Below the pieces are notes generated by a model. It worked only from the letters and a program-made list of their open reading frames with translations, did not search any database and was not told the origin of the DNA. The position numbers were made by a program, and so were the translations under genes. This document shows positions 1 through 11,215 of a DNA stretch of 64,000 bases, in pieces. The stretch's first letter is position 1, and the number at the start of each line of letters is the position of its first letter. Source of the DNA: Lycorma delicatula (taxonomy: Eukaryota > Arthropoda > Insecta > Hemiptera > Fulgoridae); the NCBI RefSeq assembly GCF_047948215.1, contig NC_134463.1:52449201-52513200 (forward strand), in the 5' to 3' direction.

Positions 1-892
1 CTGTAGCATTTTTGTGGTAAATTATAATTAGCATATAACCATTATAATTTTATACTTGTTCGAGAGCGTGCGTGTGTGGTTTTGTGTTTTAATCGAGGAA
101 GTGCGTGTTTATATGTAGTCAAATACATATTTCTGTGTGGTTTTTTTATAAGCAGTAGTAGTTATAATACTGGGACCAACTTGCCAAATGACTAGAGAAA
201 GTATCTGTAGTCCGAGTTGCTTACAATCCATGACTAAATATAATTTTTTTTTTCTAGTCTAAATATTAAAAATTTCTTAATTTTCATCCTATTTATGTCT
301 TTATGAAATTATCTTTTTTTTTCTACATAAATTATTATGTGTTTTTTTTTTATAATCTTATACACCTTATATAAATTTTTACTGTGTTACGTAAAATAGT
401 ATCTAACCTAATTTCACGTTATTGAATGAAGAATAAAATTTACCTTAAATTTTACCATTTAATTATAATGTTATATACGTATTTATTTTACAGTTACTTT
501 CAAATTGCTAAATTTTATTTAAAGGTCTTAAGTAAGAAAAATATGCGATTCAATTGGCCTATTTTTAAAGAAAAATTGTCTTTTGCTATTATAAAAGTTT
601 TGTTTAGTGACAAAAACTCACCTTTGCTGAATTAATCGACCATGAAAAATTATTGAATCTTCTACTACTGAAATTTCTGTAAAGTCTTAAAAACTTTGCG
701 TTTGATTTTATTTGTTGTAGATAACTTTCAGGATACTATAATTAAATATTAATTACTAGCAAACCCGATAATGTTTCACTATTGCTAGATTTCAGTATGT
801 ATATATATATATATATATTAAATAAACACAATTGAAAGTTTGATAAAACATTAACACAATGAACATTACGGAACTTCACAAAATTTAACCTT
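1..892. other. AT-rich stretch without a gene
   Basis: Long T and A runs and a short TA microsatellite near 797-818. The 69-codon open frame at 426-635 is made of AT-rich codons and resembles nothing I recognise, so I do not call it a gene. Confidence 0.7.
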
Positions 893-1152
893 TTCCCTTT
901 CCAACTTTCCTAACCCCTTTCCATATTTTCCTTTTCCCTTTACAGTTTACCATATTCCATTTACATTTCCCCATTTCCCATCTCCTTTACCCCCTTTCGC
1001 TCTTTCAAATTTTCCACTTTTCCATTACCTTTTCCTGATTTTCTTTTCACCGTTTTCCCCTTTTTTCTTTTTCCATTTTCCCCTTCTTCCCTTTCTACCT
1101 TCTTCTATTTTACCTTTTTTAGATTTTTCTCTTTTCCCTTTCTCCCTTTTCC
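893..1152 (+). repeat. Homopyrimidine C/T tract, cryptic CCCTTTT-like repeat
   Basis: About 260 bases are almost entirely C and T on the plus strand, built from variable units such as TTTTCCC, CCATTTCC and CCTTTTCC with few purines. It ends at a short CCCCGCGCG. No unit repeats perfectly, so this is an old, diverged simple repeat or a polypyrimidine tract rather than a fresh microsatellite. Confidence 0.8.
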
Positions 1153-1435
1153 CCGCGCGTAAATCTCTCCGGTAGTTTTTTAGTCTACAGCGGACACTAT
1201 TGGAAACATTAAAATGGAATCGTAAAATATTTTGTATAGTCTGTGTTGCTTTTCATCCAACATATAACGCTGTTTTTCAAAATAAGAATGTTCTACCTGT
1301 CATAGGTGTGACATCTTAGGTTTGTAAATAGTTGGTATGTAAAAACACGCGTGTATTCGAATGCAACGATGTGTAAAGATTTCAAAGCAATCGGTGAAGA
1401 ACTTTCGGTGATTTAAGATTCTGAACAAACAAACA

Positions 1436-1893
1436 TTTACATTTTTGTTTATATAGATAATAATAATAATAATAAAAATAATTAATATAATAATACAATT
1501 GTAATGAATTATTATACAAATATTAATTTTATTTTTTTTTTGTCTTTATAAAAGAAAGATAAGTGGCTACTTCAAGGAAAATTCCAATCGTACTTAAACT
1601 ACTAAATCTGTATTTTATCAGTTGGCCATAATCGTAATTTTTACTTTCCTGACATCATACTTCTAGAAGTCTGCTGCAAAAAGGAAAGTGTGGCAATAAG
1701 TAAAAAATGGGGTGTAACTTTTTCTTTTGTATTTCTCAGCGACTCCTGATCCAGAGACCCTCAGAAACAAAAATAAAAGTGTGGGATAATGTTCGTTCTA
1801 CGTACGTACGTATGTGTAACAATGTGTCCCACGATAGGTATACGGTTTTGATTTAATATTGCTCGCCCATTTCCCATTGATTCTGTTGAAATA
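1436..1893 (+). repeat. Interspersed repeat, copy 1 (pairs with 8203-8655)
   Basis: This segment matches 8203-8655 nearly base for base: a TAA-rich start, a shared run around AAGAAAGATAAGTGGCTAC, then the family A MITE head (TTACTTTCCTGACATCATAC, about 35 bases, then AAAAGGAAAGT), and then GTACGTATGT and the outer part of a fold-back arm. Both copies carry these pieces in the same order, so the unit was duplicated or mobilised as a whole. The other end of the family A element (TGCCAGGAAAGTA) is not found after this copy; only CCAATTTTGATGAAATTT-like body sequence continues to about 2560. Confidence 0.7.
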
Positions 1894-2367
1894 GACCTTT
1901 TAACGAAGGTTCTAAAAAGTTTCTGTCAAAATTTCAATCTTCTAGTATTTATAGAAACAAAATTCCGACTTCCAGTAAAAAAAAATTCAATTTCAACAAA
2001 CGACATTTTTTATTCATTACAAAATAGCTGGTATGATTAAAAACAGACGATGATTAGAACTATAATGATTAAAAATAAATAATTCAGTCACGGTTGTAAC
2101 GAAATTGTGTTATTCAATTTGAACAGCTGTTTAACAGTACATCGTCTGTTTTTAATTAATTTTACCAGCTATTTTGGAATTAATAAAAAATATGATTTCT
2201 CTGAAATTGATGTTTTTATTTGAATGCGCTATTTTGTTTCTATAAAACGTAGAAGATTGAAATTTTCACAGAAAATGTTAGCAACCTTTTTCATTAAAAG
2301 ATATGTAAAGTTTCAATACAATCGGTGAACACAATGGGCGAACGATACTAAATCCAAAGCGTATACC
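1837..2367. mobile_element. Fold-back (long inverted repeat) element
   Basis: The left arm (1837-2052) and the reverse complement of the right arm (2140-2367) align with indels along their length. Shared blocks include GGTATACG, GCTCGCCCAT, AAAATTTCAATCTTCTA, TATAGAAACAAAAT, CAAAATAGCTGGTA and AAACAGACGATG. The spacer 2053-2139 is about 87 bases and has no coding potential. The arms are imperfect, so this is an aged fold-back or MITE-like element. It lies inside a family A MITE, between that element's GTACGTATGT block and its GTGTTGGCGT block; related copies such as 48677-48690 have these two blocks adjacent. Confidence 0.65.
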
Positions 2368-2642
2368 TCTTCATGACATACTGTGTGCACTTGTGTTGGC
2401 GTGTTTGTAACTTAACTTTTGACTGGACAGACCAATTTTGATGAAATTTTACACATGAGAGGCTTTTGTATAAGAGGCAATTTGTTGGTAAACTTTTGGG
2501 GGTTCATATATTCATGGGGTGGTGTAGATAATTTTTTGGGATCATTAGATTTCTCATGTTTCAAAGATTTGAGCGAATGATGGGAATTATGACAGACAGG
2601 ATGTTTGGACTTTTTCTGAGATATCTTGAGAAAAAATTAGCA

Positions 2643-2770
2643 ACTTTCAGACCTGCAATCTGGAATGCTAACGGGTTGTCTGATGAGAAACTAGATTTGG
2701 ATCTTTTGTTTCGTTATTAAGTCACAAACCAACTAGATCTGTGGCTACTTAATGTTGGTTCAAGTAGATC
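2643..2770 (+). pseudogene. Jockey-clade endonuclease N-terminal remnant
   Basis: Frame starting near 2643 reads a peptide beginning ATFRPAIWNANGLSDEKLDL and continuing to DLWLLNVGSSRSYL, with one stop between. The WNANGL start followed about 20 residues later by a hydrophobic D-[IL]-x-L-L strand matches the start of the apurinic endonuclease domain of jockey-type LINEs, where the second motif normally carries SETHF. Only about 40 codons remain. The assignment rests on this motif spacing, so it is tentative. Confidence 0.4.
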
Positions 2771-3127
2771 TTATTTACTTATTGTTCAATAATCTAAACT
2801 GAATTTATTGTAAAGTTGCTGTGACGTTATTATAAAAAAAATTTCAAAATTTTGCAGACATAAAAGAGGATTTCACTAATGTTTAATATTATATATTTGT
2901 CTGTTGTAAAAACTGCAATATAAATTATGTCTCAAAACGGATGTTCTAGATTTAAATTTAACAGAAAAAAAATAAGCGAAAATTAATTAATTGTGTTGAA
3001 TTCCTAGTTGACATTTTTATTAACTAATAAATTTAATATCCAGAAATTGTAATTAGGTATCATTTTTTTTTAATGCTTTTATTTTTAGTCGCATCAACAA
3101 GTCATTAGCGATTTATCAGTGAAATAC

Positions 3128-3352
3128 AACTTATCGGTAGCTTTGTAGTCTTGAACAAACTCAGGTCGACTATTCCTAAGATATGTGGTTAATTGAAACT
3201 CAACCACCAAAGAACTCCGGTATCCACGATCTAGTATTCAAATCCGAATAAAACTAACTGTCTTTATTAGGATTTGAACCTGAGAACTTCGATTTTGAAA
3301 TCAGCTGATTTACGACGACGGGTTTATCACTAGACCAACTCGATGGGTTGGA
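3128..3352 (-). mobile_element. tRNA-derived SINE (family S), diverged copy
   Basis: Read on the minus strand it starts with a tRNA-like head (A-box-like TTGGTCTAGTGATAAACCC and a B-box-like GGTTCAAATCC), followed by the body shared with the copies at 29393 and 54437, including the CCGGAGTTCTTTGGTGGTTGA block. The 3' tail past the GTCGACCTGAGTTTG block is missing or unrecognisable, so the copy is 3' truncated and old. Confidence 0.75.
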
Positions 3353-4885
3353 TATCAGCATGTTATTTCTGTAGTAATTAAATATATACAAAATTTAATA
3401 AATAGAGTAATATATATAACAAAATATTTTTTAATGTTAATAAAATAAAAAGGTTAAAAGAAATTAAAAAAAAAAAATATTGTACAATAAATAAATAGCA
3501 TCTAATAATCAACCAAAGGAAAAACGTAACAAAACTAGTGGTGTAACACAACCTGATACATTTTGCTCAAGGGAAATTAACCCCTTCAATACCCGTAAGT
3601 TAGCTGAAAGTTATACCACAACACTGGATAAGTCCCGTGGTACAAATTAATCTATACTAGCCTATTTTTTATAAGACACGGATTCACCTCATTTTTATAA
3701 TTCGTCTTTAAATGACATATAAAAAACATTTATTTTATTTAAAATGTTACACTTGGAAAAAAAATATGTCACAGAGGTTTAGTGTTTCTGAATCGTTTAG
3801 AATAATGTTTATAAATATGAGCTGATATACAATACAATCAATATATTTACAATTCAATACAATACAGTATATATATTTATTTGATTATAAATATAAGCTG
3901 ATATATCTGTCAGCTAAGAAGGCTAAATTAACCGAAGATTTTACTTTCTAAATAAATTATTTGTTCTTAATTTTATATAAAACAGCATTTTAGATAAAAA
4001 TTCATCTTCATATATATGTCTAGTTTTGTTGAAACTAAGATTTTATAAAAAATAATACAAAGAAAGATTAGTTTATTAATATGACAAATTTTTAAATGAG
4101 AAAAACTAATGTAATGAGAATACAAATTCTCTCGTATTATTATTAACTGATTGTTAAAATAATTAATTGATTTCATTACTCTTTGCATCGTATCCTTTGT
4201 TAAGTGATATTAAATTTATGAATTTTATGATTAAAATATTATTTAATAAAAAAAAATATTTTTTTTTAAAAGTTTTGGGGAAATTATTTAAATTGTTGAA
4301 CATAATAGTAAATGTACTTTTATATTAAAGATAATCTTTAATTCAGGAATTCAATTTATCGGCCTTTGAGTTAGTGAAAAAACTTCAATACTACATCTAT
4401 TAAATACATTTTTTTTTAATATTCTTTATATATAAAAAACCTGTGAAGGTGTTATATAAATTTAAAAACCAAGGTTAGGATTTTATGTAACAGTAATAAT
4501 CTTTTATTTGCAAAAAATATCTTTTAATATCACGCTATTTTCTGTATCATATCCAACTAGCATAAATATTTAAACAATGAAATACTGAAACAAAGGTATT
4601 TATTGCACAACTACCCAAATAGTGTAATTTATTTAGGATGTATGTAAGTGTGAATGTATGTATGTTTGTTTGTTCCACCGGTTCGAAGACTGAACCGATT
4701 TAAATATAATACGTCACGTTGAAATTCTTACGTTTCAGGAAGTCTCATAGGCTATATAAATATACATGTTTAAATAAATTTAAACAATATGAAAAAAATG
4801 ACAGTATATAATACTAATACACGACTGACCAAAAAGGAGTAAAATGTAATTAGGTATATGTATGAATGTTTCACTGTAGCAGCTC
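3353..4885. other. AT-rich stretch without a gene
   Basis: Low-complexity AT sequence. A block AAATATGAGCTGATATA near 3814 recurs with changes near 3891. The minus-strand 71-codon frame at 3973-4188 has no recognisable motif. TGTATGTATG-rich sequence near 4640 precedes an AACCGATTT motif common in insect repeats. Confidence 0.6.
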
Positions 4886-4892
4886 AACGGTT

Positions 4893-5101
4893 AACCCACC
4901 GGGTTGGTCTAGTGGTGAACGCGTCTTCCCAAATCAGCTGATTTGGAAGGCGAGAGTTCCAGCGTTCAATTCCTAGTAAAGTCAGTTATTTTTACACGGG
5001 TTTGAATACATTCACACTCAACATATCATCCTCATTCATTCATCCTCTGAAGTAATACCTGAACGGTAATTCCCGGAGGCTAAACAGGAAAAAAAAGAAA
5101 G
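4893..5101 (+). mobile_element. tRNA-derived SINE (family S), internally deleted copy with TSD
   Basis: A pol III-type head starts AACCCACCGGGTTGG, with A box TGGTCTAGTGG at 4905-4915 and B box near 4964-4973. The body then jumps to the 3' part (CTCATTCATTCATCC ... CCCGGAGGCTAAACAGG) and ends in an A-rich tail. Compared with the copies at 29393-29685 and 54437-54740 about 95 bases of the middle are missing. AACGGTT flanks the element on both sides (4886-4892 and 5102-5108) and is probably a short target-site duplication. Confidence 0.85.
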
Positions 5102-5108
5102 AACGGTT

Positions 5109-7222
5109 GAAAATAATCTCAAAAATTGGGTAACGGATTTTTTAAATATTTTTTGAACTTTTTAGGGCCTTACTAGTTTTTCTAGAATAATAAAACATAT
5201 GTATGTACGTACCTGTGTCGTACTGCATTTGGCCTTATATCTCAGGATTCACTGAACCGATTTTCTTCAAATTTAGTTCTAATATTTCTGCACACATAAC
5301 ATTCATCATATTAATTTTATTCCAAAATTCGTTAAGGGGTGAAAGGGATATTGCGAAAAAAAAACAATTCTGAATTTCTTCAGGGACATTTTTGAGAAAA
5401 CTTTACTAAAACAAATCCTGTTATCTACAGTGCATAAATAAACAGTCCAATTTTTTTTTCAAAATATCAATCCTCCTACTTAAAAGTTTTGGTATTTCTC
5501 TTCAATTTAAGTATTTTTAAAACAAATGTTAAAGTTTATATTATTTATATAAAGCTGGTAAGAAATGCTTACAATTTAAAAAAAAATTATACACCACAGA
5601 CCTAAAATGCAGAAAACAATTTTCTTTTTCTAATTTTTTTCCTTTGTTGAAGGGGGTTTTAGATTTGGAGGAAACTTTAGCAAATCTGTTAAAGTTAACC
5701 TATATAGGAATATTTTTATATGATGTTTATATTTTGATGAATATTTTATTAGAGAATTCTTAGGAGTTATTCCTCAACTCTAAAAAATGTATATCCTATT
5801 TTTTTTTTTTTTTGTGTTTTGGCTATAACATTTTTAAATTTTGTTGTTAATAGCTGGGAAAGTCGTGCAGTATTTTGCCAGCTTTTTTTGTAAAAATTTA
5901 TTCAGATTTGTAAAATAGCTACAATTTAATAGGTAAATTCGTTTTTATTGTTTATCATTCTTTTTTTAGTAATAAGAAAAGCGTATAAAACAGTAAAACT
6001 TGATTGAGATATTATTTTTATGTATTCCTTTGACAATATAAATTTTTTATTTTGTTCAATTATAACAATTATTATTTTTATTATAATAATTATTTCAATA
6101 AAATATATCCCGGAAATGACTCGTATTTTTTTTATTAACATTTTTCTCGAATAGAATTATAAAATGTAATAATATAAAGTTTGATTTCACTAAAAAAAAA
6201 CATTTTCATATTAATAATAAATGAAAATTAAAAAAAAATGTTTCCAGCCGTATTTTTAATATCTTCACTGTTTATTTAAATGTTTACTTTAAACAAAATT
6301 CATTAAGCTATGTCTAAAAAGTTTGTTATAACGAAAAGTATATGAGGAATTAATTTTATAAAACTTTTACGAATTTTTTTCCAAATATTTAATTTTTATT
6401 ATTCTTTTCAAATATATTGTTGAACATTAAACAAAAAGATATAAATCTAATTAAAATTAATAGATACAAATATTAAATTTCACAAAAAAATTATAAAATA
6501 AATAGGTTGTAAAAAACTTAATGATGATTTAATAAATATATTATATATATATATATAAGTACTAACATTACCATCGCGGCTTCACCCGCCTAAATAGTTA
6601 GTTGCGTTTCCCGTCGCAATCAGTTTTTTTTATTTTACCTTTTTTAGTCAAGTAATCGGAGGCTGGTGCAAGCCAGTAGCGTCGCACATACAGTAACAGT
6701 GGCTGTGCCGGCTATTTTAGTTAAGCCTCCGTCCCGTAAGCTGTCGCACCTCTTAAAAAATTAAATTTCCAAAAAGATTGAAAATGGTTTTGTAAATATT
6801 TACCTAAAGGATATTTGCAAGCCTAAATCGAGTTAATATCTCGTTTACTATCGTAGATGGGGAAAATTTACAATCATTGTTCAAAATCTTTTTATGTTTC
6901 TTCATACCTTTAAAATCAATTTCGAAAAATCTAGGAACTGGTTTTTAATTATTCACGTGAAAATTATACACACCAAAAATCAAGTTGATATTTTCATTTT
7001 TTACCGAGAAATTAAAGAAAAAAATCGGGTTTCAAAATAAAAAATTCTGAAGTCCATTTTAACCCTTTTAACTCGGTATTTCCAAAAAATCCTATCTTAG
7101 TGCACCTAAACTGTAAGAAGAACGTGTGTACAATGTTTATCAATTTATTTTCAGTAGGTTTTGCATGGCGTTGATAATGAATCTGTCACGGCGTTGATAA
7201 TGAATCGTTCACAACACCTTGT

Positions 7223-7226
<4 letters not shown>
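5109..7226. other. Intergenic AT-rich stretch with scattered repeat motifs
   Basis: Contains a CTGAACCGATTTTCTTCAAATTT motif (5243-5265) typical of insect interspersed repeats and many T runs. A slightly GC-richer island at 6570-6760 has no open frame or motif I can name. The minus-strand frame at 5926-6141 is composed of I, N, K and Y codons and is not credible as a gene. Confidence 0.6.
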
Positions 7227-7313
<87 letters not shown>

Positions 7314-7320
7314 GTGTGTT
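7227..7320. repeat. Compound TA/TG microsatellite
   Basis: About 28 bases of TA repeat run directly into about 65 bases of TG repeat with a few TA interruptions. The open frames reading through it in several frames encode only V-C-V-C or Y-I-Y-I repeats and are artefacts of the microsatellite. Confidence 0.97.
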
Positions 7321-7536
7321 CTACCGTGAAAAACCCATATCTGGCAATTGTCGATATTCTCCGTTGAATGTTGACGCACAAAATACGTCGGTGAAAGACC
7401 GAAAATATGCTTATTTAGACCTCTTCGCCATTATTTGTCGACAGAGATAAGCTCTGATAGGAGTCGAAATGATAATTAAAAATTAAAAAATAAATCATCC
7501 AATACCAATCTCGGAGGTAAATAAATTTAAAAAACC

Positions 7537-7957
7537 CTCATAAAAAAAGGAAGTTAAATTTAAACTAAATATAACCTACGCTCGCTAAACTCGTCTAGTT
7601 AACGTTAAATATGCAAATTATAGTTATTCTCCAACATGGGAAGCGATTAATCAAATTCATCGCATTGTAAAACAATTTAATCGCATTTTCAGCATTTTAT
7701 AAATTGAAAGAGCCTATCAAGATATACAGAATCTGTTAATTGCTTGGATGAACGATAACGATATAAATAAATGGTCAGATGGTTTGCCCTTTGTTATAGT
7801 TTTTAATACAAATATTTTTATTAAACTTTCACCATCAGTGCAAGCTGAATGCAATATTTGAAAACAACTTATATAATTTGTATATTTAACATTAATTAGA
7901 CGAGGTTAGCGACCCTTGGTTATATTTGGTTTAAATTTAAACTTCTTTTTTTATGAG
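7537..7957. mobile_element. 421-bp DNA transposon with 86-bp terminal inverted repeats
   Basis: The left end (7537-7622) and the reverse complement of the right end (7872-7957) start CTCATAAAAAAAG and align over their full 86 bases, sharing GTTAAATTTAAA-like, AAATATAACC, TCGCTAA and CTCGTCTA blocks with scattered substitutions. The 249-base centre contains an in-frame remnant (7703-7861). I see no clear target-site duplication: the flanks are an A run on the left and TGTTTCTCG on the right. It is probably an internally deleted derivative of a larger cut-and-paste element. Confidence 0.7.
7703..7861 (+). pseudogene. Integrase-like (DDE) transposase remnant inside the TIR element
   Basis: One frame reads 52 codons from IERAYQDIQNLLIAWMNDND through INKWSDGLPFVIVFNTN to a TGA at 7859-7861. 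A stop directly upstream separates it from another in-frame piece, WEAINQIHRIVKQFNRIF. The pattern E-R-A-x-Q-D-I-x-N-[LM]-L-x-x-W-M-x-D-N-x-x-x-W-x-x-G-L-x-F-V resembles the segment following the catalytic core in integrase-type transposases of the IS3EU/Ginger kind, also found in SCAN/KRAB-A-domain-like proteins. The later part, where those proteins have a small-residue-rich SPYEALFG-type motif, has decayed to LSPSVQAEC. No catalytic triad survives. Confidence 0.4.
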
Positions 7958-8157
7958 TGTTTCTCGTAATCTACGTTAGATATTGAGTAGATACTAGGTA
8001 TTGAGTGGATTTTTAAATTTCCAGTTATCTTTTTCACCCCTACCAGAGCTTAACTGTGTTGGTCGTTATGCACCGGTGAAGATTCGAAAGTATAATGATA
8101 TAAACAAATATTTCGATCTTTTGCCGACGCATTTGTATGTATCGATATTCGATACGT

Positions 8158-8205
8158 AAAAATGTAATTCGCCGCAGAATTTATTCTGCGGCGAAATACA
8201 TTTTT
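8158..8205. repeat. Near-perfect 23-bp inverted repeat with 2-nt loop
   Basis: Left arm 8158-8180 and right arm 8183-8205 are reverse complements with one mismatch. The inner 13 bp (TTCGCCGCAGAAT) are perfect around a TT loop. It sits just upstream of the repeat copy at 8203-8655. A GCGGCGAAA block recurs at the far side of that repeat (8654-8662). Confidence 0.85.
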
Positions 8206-8655
8206 TTACATTTTTATTTATATAGATAATAATAATAATAAAAATAATTAATATAATAATACAATTGTAATGAATTATTATACAAATATTAATTTTATTA
8301 TTTTTTTTGTCTTTATAAAAGAAAGATAAGTGGCTACTTCAAGGAAAATTCCAATCGTACTTTAATCGAACCTTTAATCAGTTGGCCATAATCGTAATTT
8401 TTACTTTCCTGACATCATACTTCTAGAAGTCTGTTGCAAAAAGGAAAGTGTGGCAATAAGTAAAAAATGGGGTGTAACTTTTTTTTGTTGTATTTCTCAG
8501 CGATTCCTGATCCAGAGACCCCAAAAAACAAAAACAAAAGTTTCGGATAATGTTCGTTCTACTACGTACGTATGTAACAACGTGTCCCACGTGAGATATA
8601 CGCTTTTGATTTAGTATTGCTCGCCCATTTCCCATTGATTCTGTTAAAACTATGC
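8203..8655 (+). repeat. Interspersed repeat, copy 2 (pairs with 1436-1893)
   Basis: This is a near-identical copy of 1436-1893. It ends within the fold-back arm, after the GCTCGCCCATTTCCC block. The 16-mer TACATTTTTATTTATA at its start (8203-8218) reappears inverted at 8665-8680, so this copy may be bounded by short inverted repeats. The minus-strand 86-codon frame here is a by-product of the repeat. Confidence 0.7.
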
Positions 8656-8704
8656 GGCGAAAATTATAAATAAAAATGTACATTCTCTAATTTCGGTCTT
8701 TCAC

Positions 8705-10890
8705 GATAACATATATATTAGAATTTCGGAAAAATTGTTTATTATATATATTATTTTTTATATATATTATATTTATATATATTATATTTATTTATTAAAT
8801 TATTTATTTATATTTATTGTGTTTCTAATACAAAATATTAATGCCATATTTATTTTTATTACTTGATTTTATATTTGTAACAATATTTTTTTTATATTCT
8901 ACTCTCCATTAAGTAAATGAATAACTACATGGTTTTTAAATACATAATACATTGTTCGCTTTATTTCTTATACCTATAGACTTTTCCACTAAGGCAAGGA
9001 AGTCAGATCTGAATTGTATCTTGATTTTACTAATGGATTTAGCACGGTTTTTATTGTATCTTTTTTCATTTTCTTCTGCTGGTAAATTTTTTGCAATATT
9101 ACACAGGATGAAACGACTTAAGTTAATTAATTACTTCTCAAAATTTAATTAACAATTTTTCTTTATCTATTCTTTAGAAAGTTCTCTAATATAGTACGTA
9201 CATATACATTACTCTGCAAATCCAGTAAATTAAAATGATTTTATTTTTATTTTTTAAATTATAGAAAAGCCAACAGAAGAAAACGTAGCGTTATACAAAT
9301 CGATCTCTCGTATATTGTTTATTGAAATACTAATTAAATTTTGAATATATCCAGAATTAATTAATGTGCATGTAAAAATTATAAGGTGAACAGTTTTGTA
9401 ATATATATTAGGTAATATCAAATTAGTCTATTTTTTCCGCCTAATTAAGAATATATTTTGTAGAGTATTTCCATCAAAATTTGGTAATTTATTCTTTTAA
9501 AATTATCGCTAAGTATATTATTTAACTATGTACATTTAGTAGTTGCTGAACATAGAATTACTTACGTGTGACTATTTATTAATGTATTATTGTTTAATTA
9601 ATTAATTTATGAAAATATTTTATTACTGAACCGATTTTAAATAATGTATTATATTACATTTAGCCTGTTATTATACTAACTTTTATTTGAATGTTCTTTA
9701 TTTGAAGTTATTTATCATATAACTTTGCAGAAATTGTTAAATTGAAATTTATTCTAACGAATCTGTTTTCAATAATTTTTTCCTTTTTTTTCCTCTTTTA
9801 TTTTATTTTCTTAAAAGTTTGGAGTAAATAAAAGTTATTCATTTTGATTCATCTACAATATTTTTCTTCTGTCAATATCAGTTTCCTTTAATGTTTCCTT
9901 ATTTCCTTACTTTTAACTCCCATAAATTTTTCTTATATAGTCTTTTTCTCGACACGTAATCTTTCAATAATAAAAATTGACTAAAGGTTACTGTCAAATG
10001 ATAAATTTTAATTTAAAAATATTAATGAAAGCTATTTTTTTTTTTTTTTTTTTGTAAGGAATTATTTTAATAACCGACTAGACCTTATGAATTAAATGGA
10101 ATTTTCCGTACGTAATCATATATATATGATTAGGTACGTAATCATAGTAATATATATATATATTACTTTTTCGGCTATTATAGAACGGAATAGAGGAGAA
10201 GTCTTGCTGCCGTGTTAATATGATCTCCCATCGAAAAATATATATATTGTTTGACTCAGAAGATTATGAACGTTGAGATTTCACTAAAATTAAAATATAA
10301 GAATTGTGTATGTTCTATTTATGCTAATATTACAGCAAAGGTTGACGTAAAAACTTTGTGATATCTCGTAAATATTTCAAAAATTTTTTTTTTAAAGATC
10401 CTTGTGGATATGAGAAAAAACCGGTAGGAGTCATAACGCGATAAAGGTATCCAAAAAATAAATCCTATTGGCATACCTATTAATACCTATTTTAATACCT
10501 TCTCATTATAAATAACTAATGTTTTTGTATTTTTTTTTTTTTTGAAAACCGCCCCCAAAAATTCTTCATAAGTAAATTTCAACTTATGGTTTGAACTAAT
10601 TTTTTTATTATTTTGTAATTAATTAGTAGGATATAATACAGTTTAGTTGCGAAGGCGGAATAGTTAACAAATTATTATTTTTTTATAACTTGCTTGAAAA
10701 GTGGATTTAAAAATATGCAACTGGATTCCGTACCACTATTAAATATGAAAAATAATTAAAACGTTTTTTTTTTAAATAGATAACTAATCATAGAGACTTT
10801 TATAAAAATAATTAAAATAGATTTGATGTTCAGATAATTTGATTATATCCGAATAAGATAATTTGATAATGGAATAATATAAATTTTTAG
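8705..10890. other. AT-rich stretch without a gene
   Basis: Contains long TATATT runs near 8740-8810 and a palindrome at 10109-10140 (TACGTAATCATA pairing with TGATTAGGTACGTA) followed by a TA microsatellite. The 66-codon frame at 8952-9152 has no recognisable motif. No gene is supported. Confidence 0.6.
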
Positions 10891-11010
10891 AAAAAATTGA
10901 TAATTGAAGCTGAAGAAAAAATACAAAAATTAACGAATATTGTTTCTTTAGTGGAACTGTCTATTAACAGCTATCAAAAAACAACATTCTCGATGATAGT
11001 GTACACTGGG
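10891..11010 (+). pseudogene. RT palm remnant of a non-LTR retrotransposon
   Basis: A frame reads IIEAEEKIQKLTNIVSLVEL then SINSYQKTTFSM. The spacing E-A-x-x-K-I-Q-K-[IL] ... L-x-I-x-Y-x-K-T-x-F matches the segment after the catalytic aspartates in the RT remnant at 27685-27945 (EEAKIKIQKISDYARKISLQ then ISYRKTNWFS). The catalytic motif itself is lost. About 40 codons survive and the rest of the 69-codon frame is not RT-like. Confidence 0.4.
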
Positions 11011-11215
11011 TTTTCCTTTTTAAATATCCTTGTCTCTGTTTCAAATCACCCAACATTCGTATCCTCCTTTTTCCTCTTCCCCTCACACCTGCAAATTTTT
11101 CTTTAATTATTAATTTTTGAATACAGTCATTTCATGTGTCTTATCTAATTAGCTTTTCTTTTTTATTGCTTTAGTCATACTCCTACTTTCATTTATATTT
11201 ATTAACACCTGGTCA

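Noticed and set aside
7151..7450. Cys/Val and Tyr/Ile repeat open frames
   Set aside because: They are translations of the TA/TG microsatellite.
1436..8655. A large segmental duplication of 1.4-1.9 kb and 8.2-8.7 kb
   Set aside because: Only the repeat unit itself is shared; flanks differ, so interspersed repeat copies are the simpler explanation.
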